This document shows, in pieces, positions 31,919-41,964 of a stretch of DNA of 64,000 nucleotides. The position numbers were made by a program, and so were the translations under genes. The DNA comes from Peltaster fructicola. Lineage: Eukaryota > Ascomycota > Dothideomycetes. Every line of letters begins with the position of its first letter. Position 1 is the stretch's first letter. The notes beneath the pieces were generated by a model. The model saw only the letters and a program-made list of their open reading frames with translations. It had not been told where the DNA came from and searched no databases. The stretch spans positions 930,001 to 994,000 of the forward strand of contig CP051142.1 in the NCBI GenBank assembly GCA_001592805.2, in the 5' to 3' direction.

Positions 31919-32994
31919 TCGAAAGCCAGTTTGTTCGTCCCCAAATCTACCCGTTCCGATCAGTCAACGAGGCGATCACGTCTAGCCGTAGCGTGTTGAA
32001 GCGAGAGGCAGAGACGAAGATCAAGACAAGGTAGCTTTGTGTTAACATGAAAGGGTGCGCGAGTGTGCAAGTGGAATCCGAAACACAGGAATGACGAGCT
32101 TAGGCACACAGCTTGGGTTACAGGACCCGGCGTTTGCGCTGATAACAGAAGGTAGCATCACCAAGCAGAAAGGCCCGCGAGCAGCGCATCGGCTCCTCAC
32201 CGTACAGGATTGTGCCAAAGATAATGCTTAGAAGCCATTGGTGAGTGGTTGATGGGCAGGACGACGCTGACCCTAGATCAACGCCAATGTGCCAGCATCC
32301 GGGTCTAGAACGTGTATGTCATCGTCCGCCCCTCTTATCGAGCCTCATCATCTACTGCCAAGATCTGCTCCCAGGAGCACGGCGCATGGATACGCATACT
32401 GTCTGCAATGAGACGCAGCATTACAAGGCGATTACGTTATAGCACCGGTGCAGCTATACACACCTCGATGGCATGTCTACTGCTCCCAGCTCAAGAGGCA
32501 GTTTAACAATGATGCTGAAGGATTTTCTCCTTGGCGACGTGGAGCATGCTTTGAGCATCAACGGAAGCTAGATACCAACTGCCTTCTCAAGCATAGTTGA
32601 TCGCTCTGCACCGAAGTTTCAGCAGCTGTCTCCTGGCGCAATCTGGAGCGTGTGTGGACATCATCCAGACTTTGAAGTCCAAGGAACACTGCTACATTGA
32701 AACGACAATTGACGACAATGTTTGGATGTGGCTGCGCAGTCATCACTTTCTCCCGCTCAGATAGAGTGCTAGCCCTGGTCTCGTACAGTACAATGGCAGT
32801 ATGTGCCGAGCGACATTCGTTGTGACATCTCAAGATCTAGTTCATTAATCATCTCGACTATGCCAAGACGAGTCATAACATCCTGGCGCTCTGGCCAGAC
32901 TCGACTGTTGCTCGGTGAGCGGCTGTCTGGCCTTGCAATCGTGACATGCCTCAATGCAAGTTTCTGGGAGTTCCTGGAAGACGTCTCATTTCAG
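31919..32994. other. 1.1 kb gap, no gene supported
   Basis: This stretch lies between the histidine kinase start and the PalF stop codon (both minus). It should contain the kinase promoter and the PalF 3' UTR. Small frames up to 91 codons have no recognisable content. Confidence 0.45.
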
Positions 32995-35262
32995 CTACCT
33001 CTCATAACGAGGTAGATCTGTCGAGGCTGGCGCCTCTGCATGGCTATCGTGCATACTTGACAGCTCGTTTCCCTCTAGGGTACCTGCTGCCCGCTCGGTA
33101 TGGCTTGATCCATGTTCGAGCTCACCGTCAGCTGGACCTGGGCCCAATGCTGCGGCTTGTGCTATAGCAGATGGCTGCTGCTGATGCTGCTGCCGCTCGT
33201 CATGCGATACTCCGGTTGTGCTAACGCCGTCCGCTGTTGGCCAGTATCCCAGCTGGGATCCATCCGGCGCCCTGCTCGATGAGCTTGCCGAGTACTCATC
33301 TTGCGGCGCCAGGTCTTCATAGGTATCATCGTATTCATCGTCAAGTTGTGGTGCCGTGGCGCCAGGAATGATTCCTTCAGCATCACCTTCCAGACCGGGT
33401 GGCTGACTTGGCAGCAGTCTGGCCTCTGCGAGTCGTAAGCGCTCCTTCTCGGACAGCTGCGATTCGTCTGGGATCGGTGGTGCAGCGTATGCCGTGACAT
33501 GGTCATGTGTATCGGTGTATGACACGTAGTCTGTTGGTGCGTTGCTAGGATATCGCGCCGGGATATAGCCGTTAGGAGTGTTGAGCGGCTGGACACTGTC
33601 GAACGCTGGTGGATGTGATGGCAGAGATACGACAGGTTCTTCCCGCGGTACCTCAGTAGCAACAACCTTCTGTTTGCCCTTCCGTCTTTCGCTGTCCACG
33701 GTCCCTATTATGATCTCGAATACGCTGCATACCACAGTCTTATCCTTCCTAACATAAGTTGTGTCCAGAATCCTCGTTGGATGTGCTGCTGCGTTGGAGT
33801 AGTCCGTCTCATAAGAATCCGCTGGGGTCATATTAGTGCTCGTGAGCTCACGAAGTGGATTAATTGGCGTGGACAGCTTGCCCTGGATGTCGACAATGAC
33901 CTCGATGTAGTATTTGAAGCTGATCATCGCACCAGGGACGCCTGCTATTGTCGGAAATGCTTCTTCTGGCACTCGAAGCTTTGCAGTGACATCTGCGACC
34001 AGGCTCGTAGGGTTTACCACCAACGGCATCGTCGTTTGAGCAAGATCCTTGCGAAATATGTGAGCTGAACCAGCACCAGACAGAGACAGCCCACCAAGAC
34101 CCGTTACTGACTTGACATAGTAGCTCTGTTTACTGTCGTTCTTGCCCTTCTCGATTGGCCCTATTGGCAGAGCAGGCTGGGTATCAACACGTGCATGGCG
34201 ATACAGCGTCACAATGACACCGTTCATGCTCTTCATATACTTGGTGTGATGGACAAGCACTTTGACAGTAAGCTGATCACCGCGCAGACAGCCTCCAGAA
34301 CAACTCTCGATCAACGTGTTGATAGTCTTGTGTCCATGTCCAGATTTGCTGTGTGTCGGCCGTGAGACAAAACTAGCATTTGGCGATGTTGATGCAGCGG
34401 CGCTGCCATTCTGTGATGGCACTCCGGTACTGCTGACATGGCTCTCAAAGCTGACCTCGCTAGGTACTGGACTTAGTGCCCGATCGTTCTCCTGACTTGA
34501 CACTGATGGCCGAAACGCTGTCTCACCAGGCTGCTGTGACTCGCCAGAGAGACTTCTAGGCTTGACACTCTTGCGGTCATTCGGATCGACGAGCTTGCCT
34601 TTTGCTTTCGAGCGCTTGAACAACGGGTCGTGGATGATCGTCCGTGACTTCGGAGCTAACAGAGGCGCGATGTCGATACGCTCGGTATAGTATACCTCGC
34701 GCTCACAGCTGAGCACTGGCGATATCGTTGTTGGCCTTGTCAAGGACGCCGTGATGGCGTATGAGATCTTCCCTCGCTCAAAGTCAACGCTACTAGGCAG
34801 GTCGCGGGCAGGAAACTCGAGCTCGAAGTTGAACTGGTATGAACCATCTGCCAGGCGACCATCACCACAGAGTACAGCCTCCTCTTCGAACAGTGTCGCC
34901 AACCCATTACCATGATATTGTCCCGCACTCTTTCCCTTGATACTTGTGCTGTGACTGCCACTCTTCTGGCTGAACTCAGCAGGAGCTGTCGGATTTTTAT
35001 AGACGTGTGCGCGTCCAGAAAGGGACACAACGATATGCGTGATTCGAATTGGCTTCAGGACGCGCAGACGCACGCTGCCCTTGACCGTGTCGGCTGTGGA
35101 ATAGTGTCTGCCATCATCGTCGAGCTTGATGTAGAAGTCAACCACACTGCGAGGTTTCGATGCGAGACCGGATGCGAAGCGCGATAGAAGGCGGCGCCCT
35201 GGAGACTGCACAGCTGGCGAAACAGGAGCAGTCGGTGGTGCAAGGTCCTGGGCTGACTGCAT
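32995..35262 (-). CDS. palF: Arrestin-like pH-signalling protein PalF/Rim8
   Basis: This is a 755-residue single exon. The arrestin N domain (about 40-205) reads VVDFYIKLDDDGRHYSTADT, VLKPIRITHIVVSLSGRAHV, LPSSVDFERGKISYAITASL. It is followed by the family's basic patch (FKRSKAKGK) and a Ser/Pro linker. The arrestin C domain (about 325-530) has SCSGGCLRGDQLTVKVLVHH, GVIVTLYRHARVDTQPALPI, GLGGLSLSGAGSAHIFRKDL and FPTIAGVPGAMISFKYYIEV. The tail is acidic and Tyr/Pro-rich and ends in LPRYER. This pattern is that of PalF, which binds the PalH seven-helix sensor and carries the alkaline signal to ESCRT and PacC cleavage. An inverted PacC-core pair lies about 440 bases upstream. Confidence 0.85.
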   Translation of the reverse strand: MQSAQDLAPPTAPVSPAVQSPGRRLLSRFASGLASKPRSVVDFYIKLDDDGRHYSTADTVKGSVRLRVLKPIRITHIVVSLSGRAHVYKNPTAPAEFSQKSGSHSTSIKGKSAGQYHGNGLATLFEEEAVLCGDGRLADGSYQFNFELEFPARDLPSSVDFERGKISYAITASLTRPTTISPVLSCEREVYYTERIDIAPLLAPKSRTIIHDPLFKRSKAKGKLVDPNDRKSVKPRSLSGESQQPGETAFRPSVSSQENDRALSPVPSEVSFESHVSSTGVPSQNGSAAASTSPNASFVSRPTHSKSGHGHKTINTLIESCSGGCLRGDQLTVKVLVHHTKYMKSMNGVIVTLYRHARVDTQPALPIGPIEKGKNDSKQSYYVKSVTGLGGLSLSGAGSAHIFRKDLAQTTMPLVVNPTSLVADVTAKLRVPEEAFPTIAGVPGAMISFKYYIEVIVDIQGKLSTPINPLRELTSTNMTPADSYETDYSNAAAHPTRILDTTYVRKDKTVVCSVFEIIIGTVDSERRKGKQKVVATEVPREEPVVSLPSHPPAFDSVQPLNTPNGYIPARYPSNAPTDYVSYTDTHDHVTAYAAPPIPDESQLSEKERLRLAEARLLPSQPPGLEGDAEGIIPGATAPQLDDEYDDTYEDLAPQDEYSASSSSRAPDGSQLGYWPTADGVSTTGVSHDERQQHQQQPSAIAQAAALGPGPADGELEHGSSHTERAAGTLEGNELSSMHDSHAEAPASTDLPRYER

Positions 35263-35955
35263 GCTTGTATCGTTGTTCGGACCGCATTGGATTATGTTGC
35301 TGTGGCTGGTTGTTGTGGTAGCTGGCTCTTAGACCTCGACGCTCATGTCGTGAGTCTGGGCTGAGGCTAAGTGTCGATCGCGAGTCAAGATTACGTCGAG
35401 ACGAGTACTTGTGCGATGCATGGTCTTGTCGCACGTACTTGTGCTGGCCGCTGTAAATGATGAAGGACTACTCAAAGTATAAACACCTTGACGTTACGGA
35501 CACATGTCTAGGCAAGATAGGTTTCTCAAACGCTAGCAGTGCAGCCAACTCGCATGGATCCTTTCTATTTCAGTCTTGATATGGCTGATCTACTATTATG
35601 TGCAACGTTGGCATATATATCATCAATGTGGCGTTCATGATACTAGGATCAATCATGCTTTGCATGACCTTCTACCACGATTTCCAGAAGGTCAGATGAG
35701 CTTGGCGATCGGCCAAGCTTTGATGTAGAGGCTTGTAAGCCAACCCTAACAAGAACGAAGTCCCAAGGATCTGGGAAAGATACTGTGTGTGCATATGCGA
35801 AGTTGTGTACACGAAGCTATTCATTACAAACATATTCTATAATGTGCTTTTGTACGATCACAGGTTTGACCATGCCTGAGGAACAGGAAACAATTACTCT
35901 ATCAGATGTTCGCCGGTCCATGATGCTGTGTCGTTTATCTTCGTAAAGGTCTGAT
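35263..35955. promoter_or_regulatory. PalF upstream region
   Basis: This 693-base gap lies between the palF start and the stop of the GH17 gene (both minus), so it contains the palF promoter and the GH17 3' UTR. Apart from the PacC-like pair at 35699-35719 no clear element was seen. Confidence 0.45.
35699..35719. promoter_or_regulatory. Candidate inverted pair of PacC core sites (GCCAAG)
   Basis: The sequence reads AG-CTTGGC-GATCG-GCCAAG-CT: two copies of the PacC core GCCAAG facing opposite ways, 5 bases apart, with arms that match over 8 bases. PacC is known to bind 5'-GCCARG-3'. Position is about 437 bases upstream of the palF ATG. Function is inferred. Confidence 0.45.
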
Positions 35956-37728
35956 CTAGCAGACGGTGATGAAAGCTCCAAGAGGAGATGGGTTCCAGTC
36001 GTTAAACCAGTTCAAGCTGATGTCGCCAGTGCCGGAGAACAGGTAAGAGACGGTCTGACCTGCTGGGCATGAGAAGGTGTTGACAACGTAACCGTTGCCA
36101 CGCTGGAGGCTAGAGATAGAGCCGTAGTTGGCGTTGCTCTCGCTTGAGATGCTGTTGTATGTGGTCTGCTGTGTTGCTGGAGAGCTCAACTGAGCGACGC
36201 TGATGCCTCCCTTGTCGTTGAAGCTGTATGAAGAAGTCTCGAGCTGGTTGAGCTGTGGGAAGAGGAAGACGAGAGAGCAGGTCTCGCCGGAGTAAGACTG
36301 TGGAATGTCAAAGTTGAAAATTGTGCTGACTGTGGACGAGACGGTGCCGTTGTAGCTAGTGCCGAATGCAGTAGTTGGCTTGCTGGAATCGACTGGGACG
36401 ATGAGATGTGGGTACTGGTATGCTCCGTTGAGGTTCGTTGGACAGTTGGACCCGGATGGAGTTGCTGGAGTAGTGGCAGAGCTGGTAGCAGGTGCTGGTG
36501 GAGTGGCGGTCTGGGACGATGCAGCAGTGAGCATGGTAGTTGGGGTGTTAGCGCAAGTTGCTGGGCAGGACTCAAGAGGAAGGTGAGTTGTGACGGTGAC
36601 AGTGATTGTCTGAGCAACACTGGCATCACCAGTGGCAACGCTCAAAGAGCCTGACTCGACGCCTGGGGTGACGACAACAGAGACGGTGGTCGATGCAGCG
36701 GTGGTGCCTGGCGCGGTGGCAGAAGCGACAGAGCTGGTGACTGCGGCAGCAGACGAGCTAGCCATGGAAGACGATGCTGAGGCGCCGGAAGAGCCAGCTG
36801 GGCAGGACAAGTCGAAGAGTGGTGCAGAGCTCAGATCGGAGCCGACGAGGCCAAAGGACGGGCTTGGAGTAGTTGGAGCTGCATCCTGGAGAGTGTACCA
36901 GAAGGTGTTGGTCTTGCCAATGAGTGCGCAAGCAACCTCGTCCCAGTAGGTCTTTGCGTTCTCGACAGACGCAACGGCCTGGTTCTCGTTTGGTCCGCTA
37001 ACAGGCCAGCCGGTCTCAGTCACCCAGACGTCCTTGCCCTGAGCTGCTGCGACAGTTGCATCGTACGACTGCTGGAAGAGACTCTGAGCATTCTCGATGC
37101 CGTTAGAGTTGACGGTCTGGAAGTATGGGTAACCGTCGAATCCGAGCCAGTCGACGGCGCTGATGACAGCGTTGTTCGAGCTGTTGGTCCAGGCGGTCCA
37201 GGTGTCGACGTGGCCAATTGACTTGCCAGAGGCGCTTGTTCCCGAGATTGCTGCACGGACTTGCTTGATGTAGCTGACCAGATCGTCTGGGTTGGCACCT
37301 GCACCGCTCATGTTCTCGATACCAGTTGGAGTGATTCGATAGAGGTCCTCAGATCCAACGCTGATGCCCTGGATCAGGTCTGTGAAGGCGGTTCCATACT
37401 GAGAAATGGCAGACTTGAGAGCTGCAATCTCGTTGTCGAAAGATGCCTGTCCAGCAGAGGCCCACATGCCAAGAAGAAGACCAGTCTTGGTGCTGATGGC
37501 AGCCGGAATGGCTGAGATTGGAGTGTTTGCTGTGCCTGCCTGAATCATTGTGTAGAGACGTGCCGAGGTCCAGCCAGATGTGCCTTGCAGTGTCTGAGCA
37601 CGAGAGAACTCTGCCTCAAAGTCACTCTGGGCCTTGGCAGCACCTGATGTGAATGTAGAGCCATAGTTGAAGCCCTGAATGGCTGCGGAAGCAGAGCCAG
37701 CGAGGGCAAGAAGACTGGTTGTCTTCAT
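35956..37728 (-). CDS. Secreted GH17 beta-1,3-glucanase with C-terminal But2 domain
   Basis: This is a 590-residue single exon. It has a signal peptide ([16 protein letters not shown]) and a GH17 barrel (about 17-305) with [20 protein letters not shown], the acid/base region VGSEDLYRI and the nucleophile region [15 protein letters not shown] Ser/Thr/Ala-rich linker of about 120 residues follows. The last 155 residues match the But2 C-terminal domain ([49 protein letters not shown]). GH17 of this EglC/Bgl2 type remodels wall beta-1,3-glucan. Related fungal EglC-type enzymes usually end in a GPI signal; none is obvious here, and a But2 domain takes its place. But2's role in secreted proteins is unknown, and wall attachment is a guess. 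Confidence 0.88.
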   Translation of the reverse strand: MKTTSLLALAGSASAAIQGFNYGSTFTSGAAKAQSDFEAEFSRAQTLQGTSGWTSARLYTMIQAGTANTPISAIPAAISTKTGLLLGMWASAGQASFDNEIAALKSAISQYGTAFTDLIQGISVGSEDLYRITPTGIENMSGAGANPDDLVSYIKQVRAAISGTSASGKSIGHVDTWTAWTNSSNNAVISAVDWLGFDGYPYFQTVNSNGIENAQSLFQQSYDATVAAAQGKDVWVTETGWPVSGPNENQAVASVENAKTYWDEVACALIGKTNTFWYTLQDAAPTTPSPSFGLVGSDLSSAPLFDLSCPAGSSGASASSSMASSSAAAVTSSVASATAPGTTAASTTVSVVVTPGVESGSLSVATGDASVAQTITVTVTTHLPLESCPATCANTPTTMLTAASSQTATPPAPATSSATTPATPSGSNCPTNLNGAYQYPHLIVPVDSSKPTTAFGTSYNGTVSSTVSTIFNFDIPQSYSGETCSLVFLFPQLNQLETSSYSFNDKGGISVAQLSSPATQQTTYNSISSESNANYGSISSLQRGNGYVVNTFSCPAGQTVSYLFSGTGDISLNWFNDWNPSPLGAFITVC

Positions 37729-38508
37729 TGTTTCGATGAGATCACTTGGTTTGCTGAAGCGACTGTGTGTGTGTAAGAACCAACAAAGAAGTACAAGGAA
37801 AAGCGAAGATGGGAAGAGACGAAGTGGTGAGTGAAGGATGAGAGAAAGGACTGGGGTGTGTTTTTGAAGAATAAATATCGACCTTCGCGATTTTCCACGG
37901 TTCCGCCTGCATCATGTTTCTCGCATCGTTCGTTCTATCCCAGTCACGGGCTTACGCAGCTTCCCTGCTCTTATGTGGACCACCTGGACGTCGTCTTGAA
38001 CCAGATCGGGAAGAGCGCATGGTGGACACCTGGTGCGTGGGTATAGGGCAGCAACCGTGAGTGGCTGTAAGAGCAGGCGTTTCCACGGCTCAATCGGAGC
38101 TGACACGCTGGTCGAAGAAGAAGTGGACCATCGGTAGGAACCCGTCGGCGACTGACGTACACGATCTTCACAGGCTCAACCCCTGTTTCATGCATGCGCC
38201 TTTTCCGTTCTCTGAGTGTTCTGGCTGATGGTAGACCTGCGAGGTGATCATAGATTTGGAGGTCGTTCACAGAGCTCTGTCAACGCAGGGATGAGAGACG
38301 CCTTTGTCTCATTGTGTTGCCAGTGCACGAGAAGTCCAGCAACCAAGCTCGTGGCACCCGGGTGTGGCTAACGCCAAGTGCCGGCGAGCGGCGACCGTTG
38401 AGTCTGCTTCTAGAAAGATTTGCGTGGGCGCAGCGATTTTTAGAAGCACACCTCGTAAAGTCCCACAAGATGGCTTCCTGAAAGGTGATCTGCTGCTCCT
38501 TTCTTGTG
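37729..38508. promoter_or_regulatory. Divergent region GH17/DPH4
   Basis: This gap lies between the GH17 start (minus) and DPH4 (plus). The GH17-proximal 150 bases are purine-rich on the plus strand (GAAGATGGGAAGAGACGAAG), hence pyrimidine-rich in the GH17 sense, as is common upstream of highly expressed fungal genes. No further gene was seen. Confidence 0.45.
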
Positions 38509-38523
38509 ATGTCACGAGCATCC

Positions 38524-39009
38524 ATGACCACAGATGTCCCGCGCCCGAAGGACTTCTACGAGATACTGAATGTCACAGAGCTGCGAAATGGCGCGGCTAC
38601 ATCGACAGATCGACTCAGAATAGCCTACAAGCGAGCTCTGCTTGCCCACCATCCCGACAAAACACGGACAGATGCTACTGTCACAGTCGATCAGATCTCC
38701 TTGGCTTACAAAGTCCTCTCTGATCCAGCACTGAGACAGGAATACGATGCCGCTTTACGTGCAGGCAATGACGAGCAGCTCCGTGGCAAGTTTAGAATCT
38801 TCCACACTGGACTGGACACCTACGATCTCGATGATCTGCCGTTCGACGATGTAACAGGGCACTGGAGGAAGGCATGTCGTTGTGGCGACGCTGGTGGCTT
38901 TGTTGTCACACAAGATGAACTCGAAGCGAACCTCCCAGAGGGCGAGCTAATTACCGGATGCAAGGGCTGCAGTCTGTGGATCAAGGTCTTGTTCGACGTC
39001 GATGAATAA
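38524..39009 (+). CDS. DPH4: Diphthamide biosynthesis protein 4 (J domain + CSL zinc finger)
   Basis: Small J-protein (Jjj3/Dph4) that supports diphthamide formation on elongation factor 2. The J domain (about 5-80) reads KDFYEILNVTELRN, AYKRALLAHHPDKTRTDATV (HPD present) and ISLAYKVLSDPALRQEYDAA. The CSL-type zinc finger follows: WRKACRCGDAGGFVVTQDEL, then ITGCKGCSLWIKVLFD, giving the Cys-X-Cys and Cys-X2-Cys ligands. The product is 161 residues from the Met at 38524, which sits just before the J domain. Two further in-frame ATGs lie at 38485 and 38509. Its 3' end is convergent with the C2-domain gene, with only about 75 bases between the stops. Confidence 0.92.
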   Translation: MTTDVPRPKDFYEILNVTELRNGAATSTDRLRIAYKRALLAHHPDKTRTDATVTVDQISLAYKVLSDPALRQEYDAALRAGNDEQLRGKFRIFHTGLDTYDLDDLPFDDVTGHWRKACRCGDAGGFVVTQDELEANLPEGELITGCKGCSLWIKVLFDVDE

Positions 39010-39083
39010 GAGTCGACCTAATGATTCATACAAGTATACACCCCTTGCAACGCCATAACGAAGTGGTATCAGGTGAAGGTTCA

Positions 39084-40958
39084 CTAAGCATCCTCCTTTG
39101 CAGGCTGTGGTTCAGGCGCCTCGCCGTCGCGCTCATGATGACCGTAGTTGCGCTTGACTTTGCTAGCTTTGGCCTTGTCACGCAGCTTCAGGTCTTTGGC
39201 AGCCTGTTTCAGGGCGCCGCGTTCATGTCTACCCTCGCCGCCAGCGATGCCAGACTGGATTGCATCAAGATCGTCTTCGTCTGAGGACGATATCGAGCTG
39301 TCGTCACCTTGTAGGAAGACAGTGCCATCTCCTTCCTGCTTCTTGCGCTCGCGTTGCTCATTCTTCATCTTATTCATCAGCTTTTCATCCTTCTGGCAGT
39401 CCAGTGTCAAGATGTGCAGACCAGGAAGGTTCTTGGCGAGGAACTTCTTCAGAAGAGGCAGCATCTCAGCGTTTGGTCGATATGTACCAGAGTCGTTGTC
39501 GATCACAAGCTCGTAGTAGTTTGGGTCCTTAGGAGGGTCTTCGTCTGGTGGCCCGCCATCAACCTCCTTAGGTGGATGCTCAGGATTATCCTCATGCGGT
39601 AGTGGGTGTGCTTTCGAGGCCTCCTCGACCGGCTCCGGAGGCTCTGGCTGTCTGGGCTTCTTCAGACGACGAATGAAGAACTCTCCAGAGAAAGCAATGT
39701 AGATGCCAACGTCACTATGCATGGTGTGTTTGCTCAACATGTCGATACCAAACTCTTTACCCGTCTCGGTGAAGCGCCACAGGGCATCCAAGGTCAGGAC
39801 GTATGTGAAAATACGGGCACCTTCATCGTAGTGGACCAGGTCAAGGAAAAGGTTGGTCATGTCCTTGCCCGAATTCTCCTTCAGTTGTCCCCATTTGGTC
39901 TGTCGGTCGAAGTGGTATACACGAGAGTGTTGGTGGTGGAGTGCCTTTGAAAGGAAGAATCCTTTTATACCCGAGCCTGTGAACATTGTCTGCACCCATG
40001 GCTTGAACTCCACGAAGCGGTGGTAAAGCTCTTTCGGCACAGGGCCAGTGAGTTGAACCTGGTTGGCTTGAAAGTCGAATCGCTTGATGTTGGACTTCTT
40101 GTCGTCCATGCCAGGCACTGAGTTGGTCGGACCTGAGTCTGGTTCATGCGTGTTGGCGAGACGTCCGAGAAGTGGACTGTAGTGTTTCGTCCACCAGCAC
40201 GGTCCGATTGTATATATCCTGCCATCCTGGCCGTCCTCTGGAGTGCGGCCAAGCAGCTCAATGCTCACAAAGAGCTCACCATGCATGTGCTTTGCTCGAC
40301 CGAAACATGTCGAGATCGCACGCACGAAGTAAGCTCGTTTGCTGCCAGCGCGCTTCTCGATCTTGAACCCATTGTCCTTGTAGCCTTGCCAGCCCTCCGA
40401 TAACGAGCCCACACGGATATGAACATTACCGAGACGATCGTCGTGGTCAGTAGGATCTTCGTCGTAAACGCGCAGCTTGAGCTTGAAGCCCGAGGATGGC
40501 ACATTTGCGATTGTCCACGGTGTATTCCACTCTGGCTCCAAGCTCTTTCTTATCGTTGGTGTGCGCATGGTCATTGGAGGGTCCTCCTTGTGACGGTTGG
40601 GAGTGTCTGTGTAGAGCTGGGTGACGACATAAGGATCCGAGGACAGTGTGCCAACGTCGGCCATTGGAAGGTTGGTAGCTCTATGCACAGTGATTCGAAT
40701 CGTCCATCCGCGCTCTCTCTTCGGCACAGGTATAGAGTCATAACCTCCTGCTGGCTTATCGTCCTTGCTCTTGTCGTCCTTCGTGGACTTGTCGCCAGAC
40801 TTATCATGCTCTTTGGACTTATCACCTGTCTTCTCGTCATGCTTGTCGACGCCGCTAGGCTCTGACTTCTCATTCAGCTCTTGTTGCAGGTCGGTAGGCT
40901 TGTTCTCAGTGCCGGCCTCGTCGGCAACGTTCTCTACGGCTGCCATAACTGTGGACAC
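39084..40958 (-). CDS. C2-domain protein of unknown role
   Basis: This is a 624-residue single exon. The N-terminal 80 residues are Lys/Asp/Ser-rich (repeats like DKSGDKSTKDDKSKDDK). A C2 domain (about 84-235) reads GWTIRITVHRATNLPMADVG, DPYVVTQLYTD, EPEWNTPWTIANVPSSGFKL and LRVYDEDPTDHDDRLGNVHI; the Asp cluster for Ca binding looks present. The middle part (about 235-460) is a conserved fungal region (FTGSGIKGFFLSKALHHQHS, GKDMTNLFLDLVHYDEGARI) without a name I can give. It is followed by an acidic Pro/Glu linker, a motif YYELVIDNDSGTYRPNAEML and a coiled, basic end. Membrane or lipid binding is expected from the C2 domain. Two ATGs at 40958 and 40946 are possible starts. Confidence 0.75.
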   Translation of the reverse strand: MSTVMAAVENVADEAGTENKPTDLQQELNEKSEPSGVDKHDEKTGDKSKEHDKSGDKSTKDDKSKDDKPAGGYDSIPVPKRERGWTIRITVHRATNLPMADVGTLSSDPYVVTQLYTDTPNRHKEDPPMTMRTPTIRKSLEPEWNTPWTIANVPSSGFKLKLRVYDEDPTDHDDRLGNVHIRVGSLSEGWQGYKDNGFKIEKRAGSKRAYFVRAISTCFGRAKHMHGELFVSIELLGRTPEDGQDGRIYTIGPCWWTKHYSPLLGRLANTHEPDSGPTNSVPGMDDKKSNIKRFDFQANQVQLTGPVPKELYHRFVEFKPWVQTMFTGSGIKGFFLSKALHHQHSRVYHFDRQTKWGQLKENSGKDMTNLFLDLVHYDEGARIFTYVLTLDALWRFTETGKEFGIDMLSKHTMHSDVGIYIAFSGEFFIRRLKKPRQPEPPEPVEEASKAHPLPHEDNPEHPPKEVDGGPPDEDPPKDPNYYELVIDNDSGTYRPNAEMLPLLKKFLAKNLPGLHILTLDCQKDEKLMNKMKNEQRERKKQEGDGTVFLQGDDSSISSSDEDDLDAIQSGIAGGEGRHERGALKQAAKDLKLRDKAKASKVKRNYGHHERDGEAPEPQPAKEDA

Positions 40959-41090
40959 GGTACAAGGACGACCACCACCAGGTTTGCTTTATGAATAATA
41001 TAGCATCAAGACAAGCTCTGGAGCAGAGATATGAGAACAGGTCTTAACGATAGAGAGATCAGTAAGAGCTAGCGCGAACTTCAAGCCTTA

Positions 41091-41134
41091 GAAGTTCATC
41101 TCACTCCGCGCACAGACACACTGCACGCACACCT
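41091..41134 (+). repeat. Left 44-bp terminal inverted repeat of the MITE
   Basis: It is preceded by TA and reads GAAGTTCATC...ACACCT. It is identical to the reverse complement of the right end. Confidence 0.92.
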
Positions 41135-41707
41135 CATTTTGGTGGTGGCTTCACCAAAAACCTATAACATCTTTTTGCTCACCACGTCGCCAATTCGGCT
41201 CCTAGGTCCTTGAAACTGATATATATGGCTCCTATAGGCTCAATCTATCGCTTCTGAGACTCTGAAGGCTCTAAAACTGACCACCTTCGAGATATAGGCA
41301 TATGGCTCTGTCCCACGCAGTTCTGAGCACAGTTTTGCAGCGCGTGATGAGATATACGCAGGACGTCGAGAGCTGTTTCTCTCATCTCGTCTCACATCAG
41401 CTCAGGCTGGACAGGCAATCTGAGGCTCCTTGAGGCGATAGAGCTCGAGATATAGAGCCTATTACCTCATATATAGGAAAGCTGAAAGCCGAAGGGTGTT
41501 GAGCTAGTGAAGCCTATAGGTTTTGGTGTGGATTTGGTGAAGCTCACTTTGAGAGTTCGCCACAAGCTGTCTATCGATCCTATAACTCTGAGAAGCCTCT
41601 GAGTGATAGGCCTTGGCAGTGTCAATTCATACACTCAAGAATCAACTCAATAGGTCTTGAGATGAGTGAGATATCAGCCTTCAAAAATCACCAGTTTTGG
41701 TGTAAAT

Positions 41708-41751
41708 AGGTGTGCGTGCAGTGTGTCTGTGCGCGGAGTGAGATGAACTTC
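41708..41751 (-). repeat. Right 44-bp terminal inverted repeat of the MITE
   Basis: It reads AGGTGTGCGT...GATGAACTTC and is followed by TA. It is a perfect mirror of the left end. Confidence 0.92.
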
Positions 41752-41964
41752 TACCAAGCAATAAGCTTGAGGTCGTGGTGTCACACTCGGCAGCAGCTCA
41801 TCTTAAAATCAAGGAAGTGATGCGCCTTGGCTGTCGTGTGCTATGACGATGCGGCTGAGATTACAACCATCACATCTTATCAGTACTATACATGTGACTT
41901 AGCCCACGAATGCATTTGCGTCAGCTCACGCCGTACACCTTCCACCCTTTCGCAGTCTAGCAGT

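Larger units (their letters stand above)
41091..41751. mobile_element. MITE-like DNA transposon, 661 bp, perfect 44-bp terminal inverted repeats, TA target site
   Basis: The left end at 41091-41134 starts GAAGTTCATCTCACTCCGCG, and the right end at 41708-41751 is its exact reverse complement over 44 bases. Both ends are flanked by the dinucleotide TA (41089-41090 and 41752-41753), as in Tc1/mariner and Fot1/pogo insertions. No open frame of note lies inside, so it is non-autonomous. Subterminal inverted segments also occur (CACCAAAAACCTATA at 41152-41166, and TATAGGTTTTGGTG at 41515-41528), along with many CCTATA-type words. It sits between the start of the C2-domain gene and the end of MCM7. 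Identical ends suggest a recent insertion. Superfamily is inferred from the TA site only. Confidence 0.88.

Noticed and set aside
33162-33665. 167-codon frame inside palF on the same strand
   Set aside because: It is the shifted shadow of the PalF tail; PalF's own frame carries the arrestin signatures.
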